From positions 16,081 through 80,080 of the forward strand of contig NZ_SELT01000013.1 of assembly GCF_004361065.1 (NCBI RefSeq): a stretch of 64,000 nt of DNA, given 5' to 3'. Below, piece after piece: positions 8,713-16,721 of the stretch. Position 1 is the stretch's first letter. Every line of letters begins with the position of its first letter. A program made the translations under genes and the position numbers. This DNA is from Cognatilysobacter terrigena (GTDB lineage: Bacteria > Pseudomonadota > Gammaproteobacteria > Xanthomonadales > Xanthomonadaceae). The notes under the pieces were generated by a model. That model was not told where the DNA came from. It saw only the letters and a list, made by a program, of their open reading frames with translations, and ran no database searches.

Positions 8713-8718
8713 GACAAT
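8713..8718 (+). promoter_or_regulatory. -10 box for leaderless hemC transcript
   Basis: GACAAT ends exactly six bases (GCCGCG) before the hemC ATG, so transcription would begin at or next to the start codon. The same geometry is seen at lptM, ubiE and slt. No clear -35 is visible. Confidence 0.5.
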
Positions 8719-8724
8719 GCCGCG

Positions 8725-9684
8725 ATGACTTCGTCCACGACCGGCGTGCTCCGCATCGCCACCCGCAAGAGCCCGCTCGCGCTGTGGCAGACCGAACACG
8801 TCGCCGACCGCCTGCGCGCCGCGCATCCCGGCCTCACCGTCGAACTCGTGCCGATGAGCACGCGCGGCGATGAAGTGCTGGATCGTTCGCTGGCGGCGAT
8901 CGGCGGCAAGGGCCTGTTCCTCAAGGAACTCGAGCTCGCGATGCTGCGCGGCGAGGCCGACTGCGCCGTGCATTCGCTCAAGGACGTGCCGATGGAGCTG
9001 GAGCCCGGCTTCACGCTGCCCGCCATCCTCGAGCGCGCCGATTACGCGGACGCGTTCGTGAGCAACCGCTACGCGAATCTCGACGAACTGCCCGAGCGCG
9101 GGGTGGTGGGCACGTCGTCGCTGCGTCGGCAGGCTCAGCTGCGCGCACGTCGCCCCGACCTCGTGCTGCGCGACCTGCGCGGCAACGTCAACACGCGACT
9201 CGCCAAGCTCGACGCCGGCGACTACGACGCGATCGTGCTCGCCTGCGCCGGCCTGCAGCGCCTCGGTTTCGACGATCGCATTCGCGCACGTCTCGCGGCG
9301 CCGGAGTGGTTGCCGGCACCGGCGCAGGGCGCGATCGCGATCGAATGCCGCAGAAAGGATGTCGCGACGATCGCGCTGTTCGATGCGTTGAACTGCGCCA
9401 CCCCGCGCGCCTGCGTCGAGGCCGAGCGCGCGATGAATCGCGCGCTGCACGGCAGCTGCCATGTGCCGGTCGCCGCGTTTGCGACGCTCGATGGGACGCG
9501 CATGCATCTCGAAGGGCTGGTGGGGTCCGCGGTCGACGGCCGCCATGTGCGTGCGTCCGCGGACGGCGGCATCGATACGCCCGACGCGCTCGGCGAACTC
9601 GTCGCGCGCGAACTGCTGGCGCATGGCGCGTCGGAACTGATCGCCGCGTCGTCCGAGCCGGATACCGGGCCGTTCGTGTCCTGA
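8725..9684 (+). CDS. hemC: Hydroxymethylbilane synthase (porphobilinogen deaminase)
   Basis: Cytoplasmic enzyme joining four porphobilinogen molecules into hydroxymethylbilane in tetrapyrrole and haem synthesis. At 319 residues it is of normal size. [13 protein letters not shown] opens domain 1, KDVPM and the [11 protein letters not shown] segment line the active site, [10 protein letters not shown] follows, and Cys245 in [10 protein letters not shown] is the dipyrromethane cofactor attachment site. No start alternative is needed. It follows algR, as in other gammaproteobacteria, but the usual partner hemD is not downstream; a convergent gene follows instead. Confidence 0.97.
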   Translation: MTSSTTGVLRIATRKSPLALWQTEHVADRLRAAHPGLTVELVPMSTRGDEVLDRSLAAIGGKGLFLKELELAMLRGEADCAVHSLKDVPMELEPGFTLPAILERADYADAFVSNRYANLDELPERGVVGTSSLRRQAQLRARRPDLVLRDLRGNVNTRLAKLDAGDYDAIVLACAGLQRLGFDDRIRARLAAPEWLPAPAQGAIAIECRRKDVATIALFDALNCATPRACVEAERAMNRALHGSCHVPVAAFATLDGTRMHLEGLVGSAVDGRHVRASADGGIDTPDALGELVARELLAHGASELIAASSEPDTGPFVS

Positions 9685-9691
9685 AGTGGTG

Positions 9692-9711
9692 TCCGGTCGA
9701 CTCGGACCGGA
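9692..9711. terminator. Possible terminator between hemC and the SnoaL-like gene
   Basis: TCCGGTC (9692-9698) and GACCGGA (9705-9711) form a 7-bp stem with a 6-base loop, followed by TTTA. It lies between two convergent genes. The T tract is short, so confidence is limited. Confidence 0.45.
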
Positions 9712-9717
9712 TTTACC

Positions 9718-10107
9718 TCAGCCTGCCGCGAGCAGGTTCGCGTCGCGGATGAGCCGCCAGGCGCCGTCGGCGCCACGCCGGAACACCGACATCGCATAGC
9801 CGCCGCGTTCGTTCGCCCCGCCGCCATCGAGCGGTTCGATGCGGACCGACAGCCGCGTGACGGTGAACGCGAGATCGCCCGACACCTGCACCTCGCGCAC
9901 GTCGCCGCTCGAGCGCAGGCGATGCGTCTTCAGCAGGCCGCGCAGGCCGTCCTCGAACGCGCGCCCGCCCTGCATCGGCTCGCGGCCGGGGACGAGGAAT
10001 TCGGCGTCCTCCGCCATCAGCGACAGCACCGTGTCGACATCGCCGGCGGCCGTCGCGTCGTGCCATCTCTGGATCAGCGCGCGGATCGCCTGTTCGTCGG
10101 TCGTCAT
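9718..10107 (-). CDS. SnoaL-like/NTF2-fold small protein
   Basis: A 129-residue cytoplasmic protein with the length and pattern of the NTF2-like SgcJ/EcaC and SnoaL group: AIRALIQRWHDATAAGDVDTVLSLMAED at the start, then FLVPGREPMQG and SGDLAFTVTRLSVRI, ending with WRLIRDANLL. Such proteins are small cone-shaped folds used as enzymes or binding proteins. The ATG at 10107 has a clear AGGTCCG-type ribosome site in front. It is the last gene of the leftward oxidoreductase operon, 20 bp after the membrane subunit. A role in that system is inferred from position only. Confidence 0.75.
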   Translation of the reverse strand: MTTDEQAIRALIQRWHDATAAGDVDTVLSLMAEDAEFLVPGREPMQGGRAFEDGLRGLLKTHRLRSSGDVREVQVSGDLAFTVTRLSVRIEPLDGGGANERGGYAMSVFRRGADGAWRLIRDANLLAAG

Positions 10108-10127
10108 CGCGGACCTCCCTGCGGGAT

Positions 10128-11078
10128 TCAGTAGTACTGCGACACCAGGTGGCGGGCTTCCGCGAAGAACAGCCAGCGCTCGACGAACGCGCCGACGAGC
10201 ACCGACATCGTCGCGATGACCAGCAGCGTCGGCGCTGCGGCGGGAACGACCCACGTCGCGGCCAGCGCGAGCGCGGGCAGGGTGGCGAACGCGATCAGCG
10301 CGAACGCACGCAGGCGCGAGGCATGCTTGCGCGCGAGCACGAACACCATCTCGCGCGTCACGAAGTTGCCTTCGGTGTGTGGGCGCTCGAACACGCGGAC
10401 CTCGCGCGCCGGCAGGCCGATGGCCTCGCCGCGGGTGACGGGGAGCGGCGTCGTATCGATCGCGGACCAGTAGCGCGCCTTGAGCAGTGCGAGCGCGCCG
10501 AGGCCGACGATCGTCAGCAGGAGCGTCGCACGCGATGGCGTCGCGCCGAAAACCGCGCGCAGCGTCAGGAATGCGACTCCGCCAGAGACGAGGGCGAACA
10601 GCAGGTAGACCGCGGGCACGCTGCGATGCGTCCACGCCGGGATCGGCTTGAGCGACGCGTAGATCATCGACGTGCAATAGACGGTCGCAAGCGCGCCGAC
10701 CGCGAGCAGCACGGCGGCGACGGCGAGCACGATGCCACTGGTGAGCGACGGACCACCGAGGTCGATCGCGAGAAAGCGCGGCAGGAACGCGGCGATGAGC
10801 AGCAGCGCGGGTACGAACGTCGCGAGCGACACCACGCCTTCGCGCGACAGCCACGACGTGCGCCACTGCGAGAACGCGCGCCAGGCCCGCAGCGGCTTGC
10901 CGAGGTGGCCGACGGAGCACAGCAGGCCGATCGTCGACATCAGCACGCCCAGCACGAGCGCCGACAGCAGCGCACGCGGCGAGGTGCCGATCAGTGCCGC
11001 AATGCCGCTCCATGCGAGCAGCCCATAGCCAAGGCCGGAGAGCGTGGTGAAAAAGATGACGGACAGGGCGGGATGCAT
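10128..11078 (-). CDS. soeC: DmsC/SoeC-type membrane anchor subunit of a molybdopterin oxidoreductase
   Basis: A 316-residue integral membrane protein with about eight hydrophobic helices, matching the DmsC-type quinone-interacting anchor. It starts MHPALSVIFFTTLSGLGYGL and has GLLCSVGHLGKPLRAWRAFSQWRTSWLSREG, typical of DmsC/SoeC proteins. The ATG at 11078 removes an Arg-rich stretch from the longer open frame and lies 7 bp after the Fe-S subunit stop. It should pass electrons between the membrane quinone pool and the Fe-S subunit. The symbol rests on the operon as a whole; a DMSO-reductase-like role remains possible. Confidence 0.75.
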   Translation of the reverse strand: MHPALSVIFFTTLSGLGYGLLAWSGIAALIGTSPRALLSALVLGVLMSTIGLLCSVGHLGKPLRAWRAFSQWRTSWLSREGVVSLATFVPALLLIAAFLPRFLAIDLGGPSLTSGIVLAVAAVLLAVGALATVYCTSMIYASLKPIPAWTHRSVPAVYLLFALVSGGVAFLTLRAVFGATPSRATLLLTIVGLGALALLKARYWSAIDTTPLPVTRGEAIGLPAREVRVFERPHTEGNFVTREMVFVLARKHASRLRAFALIAFATLPALALAATWVVPAAAPTLLVIATMSVLVGAFVERWLFFAEARHLVSQYY

Positions 11079-11085
11079 GCGGTCC

Positions 11086-12018
11086 TCAGCGCGACAGCAC
11101 GCGGTCGAGCCAGCGCAGCACGGGCGGCAGTGCCTTCGTGTCGAGCGCTTCCTCGGTGACCGTCGCCGTCGTCGCACCACGACGCGGTCGCGGCGGCAGG
11201 TACTTGTTGGTCGGCTTGTAGCCTAGCGATGCCATCAGATCGACGCCGCCGCGCTCGGCGACCAGCTTCGACACCTTGGACTCGGGATCGGCGAGGTCGC
11301 CGAAGTGGCGCGCGCGGGTCGGGCAGGCCTGCACGCAGGCCGGCTGGCGCTCGGCTTCCGGCAGGTTCTCGTTGTAGATGCGGTCGATGCAGAGCGTGCA
11401 CTTCTTCATGACGCCCTCGACGCTGCTGTACTCGCGCGCGCCGTAGGGGCAGGCCCACGAGCACAGCTTGCAGCCGATGCACTTGCTCTCGTCCACCAGC
11501 ACGATGCCGTCCTCGGCGCGCTTGTAGCTCGCGCCGGTCGGGCAGACGGTGACGCAGGCCGGTTCCTCGCAGTGCAGGCAGGAGCGCGGGAAGTGCAGCG
11601 TCATCGCCGGTTGCGCGGCTTCGGCGGCGATTGACATGGAACCGCAGGCCGAGCCGCGCTTTGCGACCGTCGCGTCCGGACTGTCCGCTTGCGCCGGCTG
11701 CGCGCGTGCCGCGTCGAGGCCGACACTCCGGTCGAAATCACCGAGATGCCCCGCATCACGCATCGACGTATCGGACTCCGACGGCGCGGAAATCGGCGCA
11801 TCGTCGACCAGCACCGCCGCCAGCTCGTAGCTGTGCACGCGGTTGAACCACACGCCGGTCGGCTTCTCGCCGTAGGGCTTCTCGTCCGGCAGCGGCGCGG
11901 CGAATCCGCCTGCGTTCCATTCCTTGCAGCTCACCGCGCAGGCGTGGCAGCCGACGCAGGTGTCGAGGTCGATGACCAGCCCGAGCTTCTTCGGCGTCGG
12001 CGGCGGCAGCATCGTCAC
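11086..12018 (-). CDS. soeB: Four-cluster ferredoxin-like subunit (DmsB/SoeB type) with an insertion
   Basis: A 310-residue Fe-S electron-transfer subunit. Four cysteine groups are visible: 21/24/27/31, 147/150/155/159, 180/183/186/190, and 207/210 with 228/232, enough for four [4Fe-4S] clusters. Between the first and second groups, residues about 71-138 form a low-complexity Ala/Asp/Ser-rich insertion that DmsB-like proteins usually lack; it contains one further Cys (125). The start is GTG 12018, whose GTGA overlaps the stop of the upstream small gene; ATG 12012 is an alternative. It carries electrons between the molybdenum subunit and the membrane anchor. No signal peptide, so cytoplasmic. 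Confidence 0.82.
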   Translation of the reverse strand: MTMLPPPTPKKLGLVIDLDTCVGCHACAVSCKEWNAGGFAAPLPDEKPYGEKPTGVWFNRVHSYELAAVLVDDAPISAPSESDTSMRDAGHLGDFDRSVGLDAARAQPAQADSPDATVAKRGSACGSMSIAAEAAQPAMTLHFPRSCLHCEEPACVTVCPTGASYKRAEDGIVLVDESKCIGCKLCSWACPYGAREYSSVEGVMKKCTLCIDRIYNENLPEAERQPACVQACPTRARHFGDLADPESKVSKLVAERGGVDLMASLGYKPTNKYLPPRPRRGATTATVTEEALDTKALPPVLRWLDRVLSR

Positions 12019-12227
12019 CGGCGACGCCCTCCGCGCGCGAGCGCGACGCCAACGATGAAGATCGCGAGCGGAATCAGGAGGCTCGGCGCGATCGCCGTCA
12101 GCACGCCGCCCATGTCGCGTGCTTCCGACACGTCGCCGAACGGCTCGATCACGCCGTAGCCGAGCAGGATGATGAGCAGGAAGCCGAGCGCGATGAGCGC
12201 GTAGCCGATGATCTTTCGCGGCGTCAT
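12015..12227 (-). CDS. Small membrane protein between the A and B subunits
   Basis: A 70-residue protein with two predicted membrane helices, IIGYALIALGFLLIILLGYGVIE and LLIPLAIFIVGVALARGG, and a positively charged C-terminus. Its ATG overlaps the stop of the molybdopterin subunit (ATGA at 12224-12227), and its stop overlaps the GTG of the Fe-S subunit, so it is translated in series with both. I do not recognise a family. Position suggests an accessory or assembly role in the oxidoreductase complex. Confidence 0.75.
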   Translation of the reverse strand: MTPRKIIGYALIALGFLLIILLGYGVIEPFGDVSEARDMGGVLTAIAPSLLIPLAIFIVGVALARGGRRR

Positions 12228-15109
12228 GAGGCCTCGCGGGTGTCGCGTTCGCGACGGAAATCGGCGCCGTAGCGCAGTGGCGCGTCGTCGACGCGGCCGT
12301 GCGGCAGCGGTGCGAACTGCGGATGCGACTGCGCGTCGTGCGACGCGGACGGCGCGATGCGCACGCGCAGGTCGAACCACGCGGCCTGGCCGGTCACGGG
12401 ATCGGCGTTCGCGTAGTCGCCCCTGGGCGTGATGTCGGAGATCAGGTGGTTGAGCAGGAAGCCCTTGGTCGCTTCCGGCGCGTCCTTCGGCAGCTTCCAC
12501 GCACCACGACGCTTGCCGATCGCGTTCCACGTCCACACGGTATCGGGCTGCACGTTCGATGCGGTGCGCGCCTGCACGGTGATCGTGCCGTGGTGCGACG
12601 TCACGTCGATCCAGTCCTCATCGCCGATGCCATGGCGTTTCGCCGTGTCGGGATGCAGGTAGAGATAGTTGCGCGTGGCGATCTGCCGCAGCCAGGCGTT
12701 CTGCGAATGCCAGGCGTGGTACATGAACATCGGGCGCTGCGTGATCGCGCTGAGCGGGAAGTCGCGCGACGCCGCATCGCCGAGCTGCGCGTGCTCGAAC
12801 GGCTCGTACCAGATCGGCAAGGGATCAAAGTAGGTGGCGACGCGCTCGCGGTGCTCCGGCGGCGGCACGTTCGCGCCATGGCCCTGCGCGGCGAGGCGGA
12901 ACTTCTGCAGCGTCTCCGAGTAGAGCTGCTGCACGATCGGCGCGCCACCGCCGAGGAAGCCCATCTGCTGCGCCCAGTCGAGATAGCCGCGGTTGGCCAT
13001 CTTGTAATAGCGCGCGTGCTCGGGGATCTCGCTCCGCCAGAAACCGCCGTTGGCGATGTAGGTGTCGAGCTGCGCGGGATTCGGCGCACCTTTCGCTTCC
13101 TGCGAACCGTCGGCGCCGCGCCAACCGGCGAGCAGACCCACACCCGGCGCGCGTTCGTGGCGGACGATGTAGTCGGCGTAGTCGCGGTACTTCGCCGTGC
13201 CGTCCTCGTTGACGAGGCCCGGGAAGCCGAGCCGCGCGCCGAGATCGATCAGCACGCTCTGGAAGCCGCGGATGTCGCGCGGACGGCCCTGCGCATCAGG
13301 CTGCGTCGCCGGATCGAACAGTGGATGGCGGATCGCATCGGCCGCGCCGTCGGCGTCGGAGATCGGGCGATCGAGCAGCGAGATCGAATCGAAGCGCTCG
13401 AGATACGTCGGATCAGGGAACACGAGGTCGGCGTAGGCGACCATCTCCGACGAGAACGCATCGCAGTAGATGATGCGCGGGATGCGGTACTCGCCGTTCT
13501 CATCCTTGTCGGTGAGCCAGCCGATGGTCTCGGCGGTGTTCATCGACGAGTTCCAGCTCATGTTCGCCATGAACATCATGAGCGTGTCGATCCTGTACGG
13601 ATCGCGCGCCCAGGCGTTGCGGATGACGGTGTGCATCATCCCGTGCGCGGCGAGCGGGTAGCTCCACGAGAACGCGTGGTCGATACGGCGCGGCTGGCCG
13701 TGTTCGTCGACGACGAGATCCTCCGGGCCGTGCACGAAACCGAGCGGCGCGGCGTCGAGCACGCCGTTCGCCTGCCGCGCGCGCCCGGGCCGGTTCGGCG
13801 GCGGGATCGGTTTCGGAAACGGCGGCTGGTAGCGGAACGAGCCGGGCGTATCGACTGCGCCGAGCAGCAGCTGCAGTACGTGCAGCGCGCGGCAGGTGTG
13901 GAAGCCATTGCTATGCGCGCTGATGCCGCGCATGGCGTGCATCGACACGGGGCGGCCGACCATCTCGGCGTGTTCGCGGCCCCATGCATCCGTCCATTGC
14001 ACCGGCAGACGGATCTCGTGGTCGAACGCGTTCTCCGCGAGCTCGCGCGCGATGCGACGGATCGTGTCGGCGGGGATGCCGCAGCGTTCGCTGACCGCAT
14101 CCGGCGAATACTGCGGATCGAGATAGCGCTCGGCGAGCAGTTGGAACGACGGCACGGCGATGCGGCCGTCGGCCAGCGTGTATTCGCCGACGACCGCGGG
14201 CTGCACATCGATCGAATTCGCGTCGACCGGCACACCGCTCGAACGATCGAAACACAGCGGACGACCTTCGCCATCGCGCGCGAACAGACCGTCATCCGCG
14301 GCACCCGGATCGCGGATCACCAGCCAGTGCGCGTTCGTGTAGCGCACGAGGTAGTCGAGGTCGATGCGGTCGGTGCGCAGCAGCTCGTGGATCAGCGCGA
14401 ACGCGAACAGGCCGTCGGTGCCGGGGCGGATGCCGATCCACTCGTCCGCTATCGCGCCGTAGCCGGTGCGCACAGGATTGACCGACACGATCTTCGCGCC
14501 GCGCGCCTTCAGGTGGCCGAGGCCGAGCTTGATCGGGTTGGAGTCGTGGTCTTCGGCGACGCCCCAGAGCATCAGGTAGCGCGTGCGTTCCCAGTCCGGT
14601 TCGCCGAATTCCCAGAAGCTGCCGCCCAGCGTGTAGAGCCCGCCCGCGGCCATGTTCACCGAGCAGAAGCCGCCGTGTGCGGCGTAGTTCACCGTGCCGA
14701 ACTGCTGCGCCCACCAGCCGGTCAGCGCCTGCGATTGGTCGCGGCCGGTGAAGAAGGCCAGCTCGTCCGGATTGCGCTCGCGGATCGGCTTGAGCCAGGA
14801 CGTCGCGAGGTCGAGCGCCTCGTCCCAGCTGATCTCCTCGAACTCGCCCTTGCCGCGCTCGCCGACGCGCTTGAGCGGCCGGGAGAGCCGGGCGGGGGAG
14901 TAGTGCTGCATGATCCCGGCGGAGCCCTTGGCGCAGAGGACGCCCTTGTTGACCGGGTGCTCGGGGTTGCCCTGGATGTACCGGATCCGACCGCCCTGCA
15001 GCCAGACCTTGATACCGCAGCGGCAGGCGCACATGTAGCAGGTGGTGGTGCGGACCTCGTCACCCGGTGTCGGGGAGGTGTCGATCACCGGTTCGGAAGG
15101 GCCGCGCAT
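12224..15109 (-). CDS. soeA: Molybdopterin oxidoreductase catalytic subunit, SoeA-like
   Basis: A 961-residue catalytic subunit of the DMSO-reductase superfamily. Cys24, 27, 31 and 59 (CYMCACRCG...CAKG) form the N-terminal [4Fe-4S] site. Cys149 in HGGFCSVNM sits where polysulfide/thiosulfate-type enzymes have the Mo-ligating Cys. The N-terminus has no twin-arginine signal, so the enzyme should be cytoplasmic, as in SoeABC sulfite dehydrogenases and unlike periplasmic DmsA or PsrA. Length also matches SoeA. The longer upstream frame lacks start support; ATG 15109 is chosen. It heads an operon of five coupled genes. Sulfite oxidation to sulfate with electrons to quinone is inferred; other oxyanion or sulfur substrates are possible. 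Confidence 0.78.
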   Translation of the reverse strand: MRGPSEPVIDTSPTPGDEVRTTTCYMCACRCGIKVWLQGGRIRYIQGNPEHPVNKGVLCAKGSAGIMQHYSPARLSRPLKRVGERGKGEFEEISWDEALDLATSWLKPIRERNPDELAFFTGRDQSQALTGWWAQQFGTVNYAAHGGFCSVNMAAGGLYTLGGSFWEFGEPDWERTRYLMLWGVAEDHDSNPIKLGLGHLKARGAKIVSVNPVRTGYGAIADEWIGIRPGTDGLFAFALIHELLRTDRIDLDYLVRYTNAHWLVIRDPGAADDGLFARDGEGRPLCFDRSSGVPVDANSIDVQPAVVGEYTLADGRIAVPSFQLLAERYLDPQYSPDAVSERCGIPADTIRRIARELAENAFDHEIRLPVQWTDAWGREHAEMVGRPVSMHAMRGISAHSNGFHTCRALHVLQLLLGAVDTPGSFRYQPPFPKPIPPPNRPGRARQANGVLDAAPLGFVHGPEDLVVDEHGQPRRIDHAFSWSYPLAAHGMMHTVIRNAWARDPYRIDTLMMFMANMSWNSSMNTAETIGWLTDKDENGEYRIPRIIYCDAFSSEMVAYADLVFPDPTYLERFDSISLLDRPISDADGAADAIRHPLFDPATQPDAQGRPRDIRGFQSVLIDLGARLGFPGLVNEDGTAKYRDYADYIVRHERAPGVGLLAGWRGADGSQEAKGAPNPAQLDTYIANGGFWRSEIPEHARYYKMANRGYLDWAQQMGFLGGGAPIVQQLYSETLQKFRLAAQGHGANVPPPEHRERVATYFDPLPIWYEPFEHAQLGDAASRDFPLSAITQRPMFMYHAWHSQNAWLRQIATRNYLYLHPDTAKRHGIGDEDWIDVTSHHGTITVQARTASNVQPDTVWTWNAIGKRRGAWKLPKDAPEATKGFLLNHLISDITPRGDYANADPVTGQAAWFDLRVRIAPSASHDAQSHPQFAPLPHGRVDDAPLRYGADFRRERDTREAS

Positions 15110-15271
15110 CGCGCCATTGTGCCCGACGGGGGCGCCGTCCCGTGCCGCTTCCGGCCTTTCACGATGCTGCGTCCAGCGCGCGGCCACACTGCCGCTCCCC
15201 CTCCCGCCCCTAGCCGCTGACCTGCGCGGGGTGCCATCCTTAGTCGCAGCCGGCTCCGAGATTGATCCCTG

Positions 15272-16240
15272 ATGGAACGCATCGAACGCATCCACGCCCT
15301 GCACCGCATCCTGAGCGCCTCGCGCTATCCGGTGACGGTGCAGCGCCTGCAGGAAGAGCTGCAGTGCTCGCGCGCGACGGTCTACCGCGACCTCGCCTAC
15401 CTGCGCGACTACCTGATGGCGCCCGTCGTCGGTAACGGCGAGGCCGGCTTCCGCTACGACCACAGCGACGGCACGCGCTTCGAGCTGCCGGGCCTGTGGC
15501 TGTCGTCCGAAGAACTCTATTCACTGCTCGCCGCCCAGCAGTTGCTGGTGCGCTCGGGTGGCGGCGTGCTGTCGAACGCGCTGGCGCCGCTGCAGCAGCG
15601 CATCGAGAAACTGCTCGGCGAGCATGCGGGCGGCCGTCGCGTGCCGGTCGAGCGCGTGCGCGTCATTCCGCATCGCCGCCGTCGCCTCGACGAAGCGAGC
15701 TTCCGCAACGTCGCCACCGCGGTGCTCGACCGTCGCCAGCTGGTGTTCGATTACCGCGCACGTTCGACCGACGAGAAGACCCGTCGCACCGTCTCCCCGC
15801 AGCGCCTCACGCACTACCGCGAGAACTGGTACCTCGACGCCTGGGACCACGAGCGCGAAGCGCTGCGCAGTTTCGCCGTCGACCGCGTGCAGAGCGCCAA
15901 GGTGTCCGACGAGCCGGCGAAAGACGTGCCGGACGAGGAGCTGGATCGCCAGCTGTCGTCGAGCTACGGCATCTTCAGCGGTGCGCCCAAGGGCTGGGCG
16001 ACGATCCTGTTCTCGCCGAAGTCCGCGCGCTGGGTCGCCGACGAGCACTGGCATTCGCAGCAGCAGGGCCGGTTCCTGCCGGACGGGCGCTACGAGCTCA
16101 AGGTGCCGTACAGCACCGAACGCGAGCTGCTGATGGACGTCATGCATTACGGCGCTGATGCCGAGATCGTGGAACCTGCCGCGCTGCGCCAGCAGGCGAT
16201 CACGCACCTCGAACTCTCGCTGGGCAAGTACGGGCGCTGA
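15272..16240 (+). CDS. HTH-WYL domain transcriptional regulator (YafY type)
   Basis: A 322-residue regulator. Residues 1-60 form a DeoR-like winged helix (ERIHALHRILSASRYPVTVQRLQEELQCSRATVYRDLAYL). The WYL domain (about 140-230) contains the naming motif in ENWYLDAWDHEREALRSFAVDRV. The C-terminal WCX-like extension ends with ELSLGKYGR. Such proteins are cytoplasmic DNA-binding regulators whose WYL domain senses nucleotides or other small ligands, often in stress or DNA-damage responses. It is divergent from the Soe-like operon with a 162-bp gap, so it could control that operon. That is inference from position. Confidence 0.85.
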   Translation: MERIERIHALHRILSASRYPVTVQRLQEELQCSRATVYRDLAYLRDYLMAPVVGNGEAGFRYDHSDGTRFELPGLWLSSEELYSLLAAQQLLVRSGGGVLSNALAPLQQRIEKLLGEHAGGRRVPVERVRVIPHRRRRLDEASFRNVATAVLDRRQLVFDYRARSTDEKTRRTVSPQRLTHYRENWYLDAWDHEREALRSFAVDRVQSAKVSDEPAKDVPDEELDRQLSSSYGIFSGAPKGWATILFSPKSARWVADEHWHSQQQGRFLPDGRYELKVPYSTERELLMDVMHYGADAEIVEPAALRQQAITHLELSLGKYGR

Positions 16241-16349
16241 GCGACGCCATCGTCTGTCGATCGGCCGTTCGTCCGGCCAAGCGGTGGCATCGCAGCCCGT
16301 GAGATGAGCGGCCGCGATGGTGGACCCCTGTCCACCACCGACCGCCGTC

Positions 16350-16655
16350 ATGTCGACCGAAGCCCGCGCTCCGCTGTCCGTTCTCGACGAAATTCTCTGC
16401 ACCGTGCTCGCAGTCGGCACGGTGCTGGTCGTGCTGTTGCCGGCAGCGCGGGGCGACTCGGCGCTGGGGTGGCTGCCGATGTGGCTGATCGGCATGCCGG
16501 CGGTCGCGTGGTGGGCGTTGCACGGATTCGCGATGCCGCGTCGTGCGGTCGAGGGCGCGCCGGTGCCCGTCGCGGTGACGTCGCGACGCACGGCTCCGCA
16601 GGCGCGTCGTCGCGTGCGTCCTGCGCATCGCGTCGAGGTTCGCCGCGCGGCGTGA
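16350..16655 (+). CDS. Small hypothetical membrane protein
   Basis: A 101-residue protein from ATG 16350 (an earlier in-frame ATG lies at 16317). Two hydrophobic helices, ILCTVLAVGTVLVVLLP and LGWLPMWLIGMPAVAWWALHGF, are followed by an Arg-rich tail of about 35 residues. No domain was recognised. It lies between the WYL regulator and a peptidase gene without overlap. The coding call rests on the two membrane segments and codon bias. Confidence 0.55.
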   Translation: MSTEARAPLSVLDEILCTVLAVGTVLVVLLPAARGDSALGWLPMWLIGMPAVAWWALHGFAMPRRAVEGAPVPVAVTSRRTAPQARRRVRPAHRVEVRRAA

Positions 16656-16721
16656 CCGTCGTGCGCCGGCGAGGTCCGGCGGCTGTGCTAGCGTCCGGGC
16701 TTTCCCGAACCGCCCGACGCG

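Noticed and set aside
12299..15220. Plus-strand open frame of over 970 codons opposite the SoeA-like gene
   Set aside because: Composition is Arg/Ala/Val-rich without motifs, and it is fully antisense to a gene with Fe-S and molybdopterin signatures.
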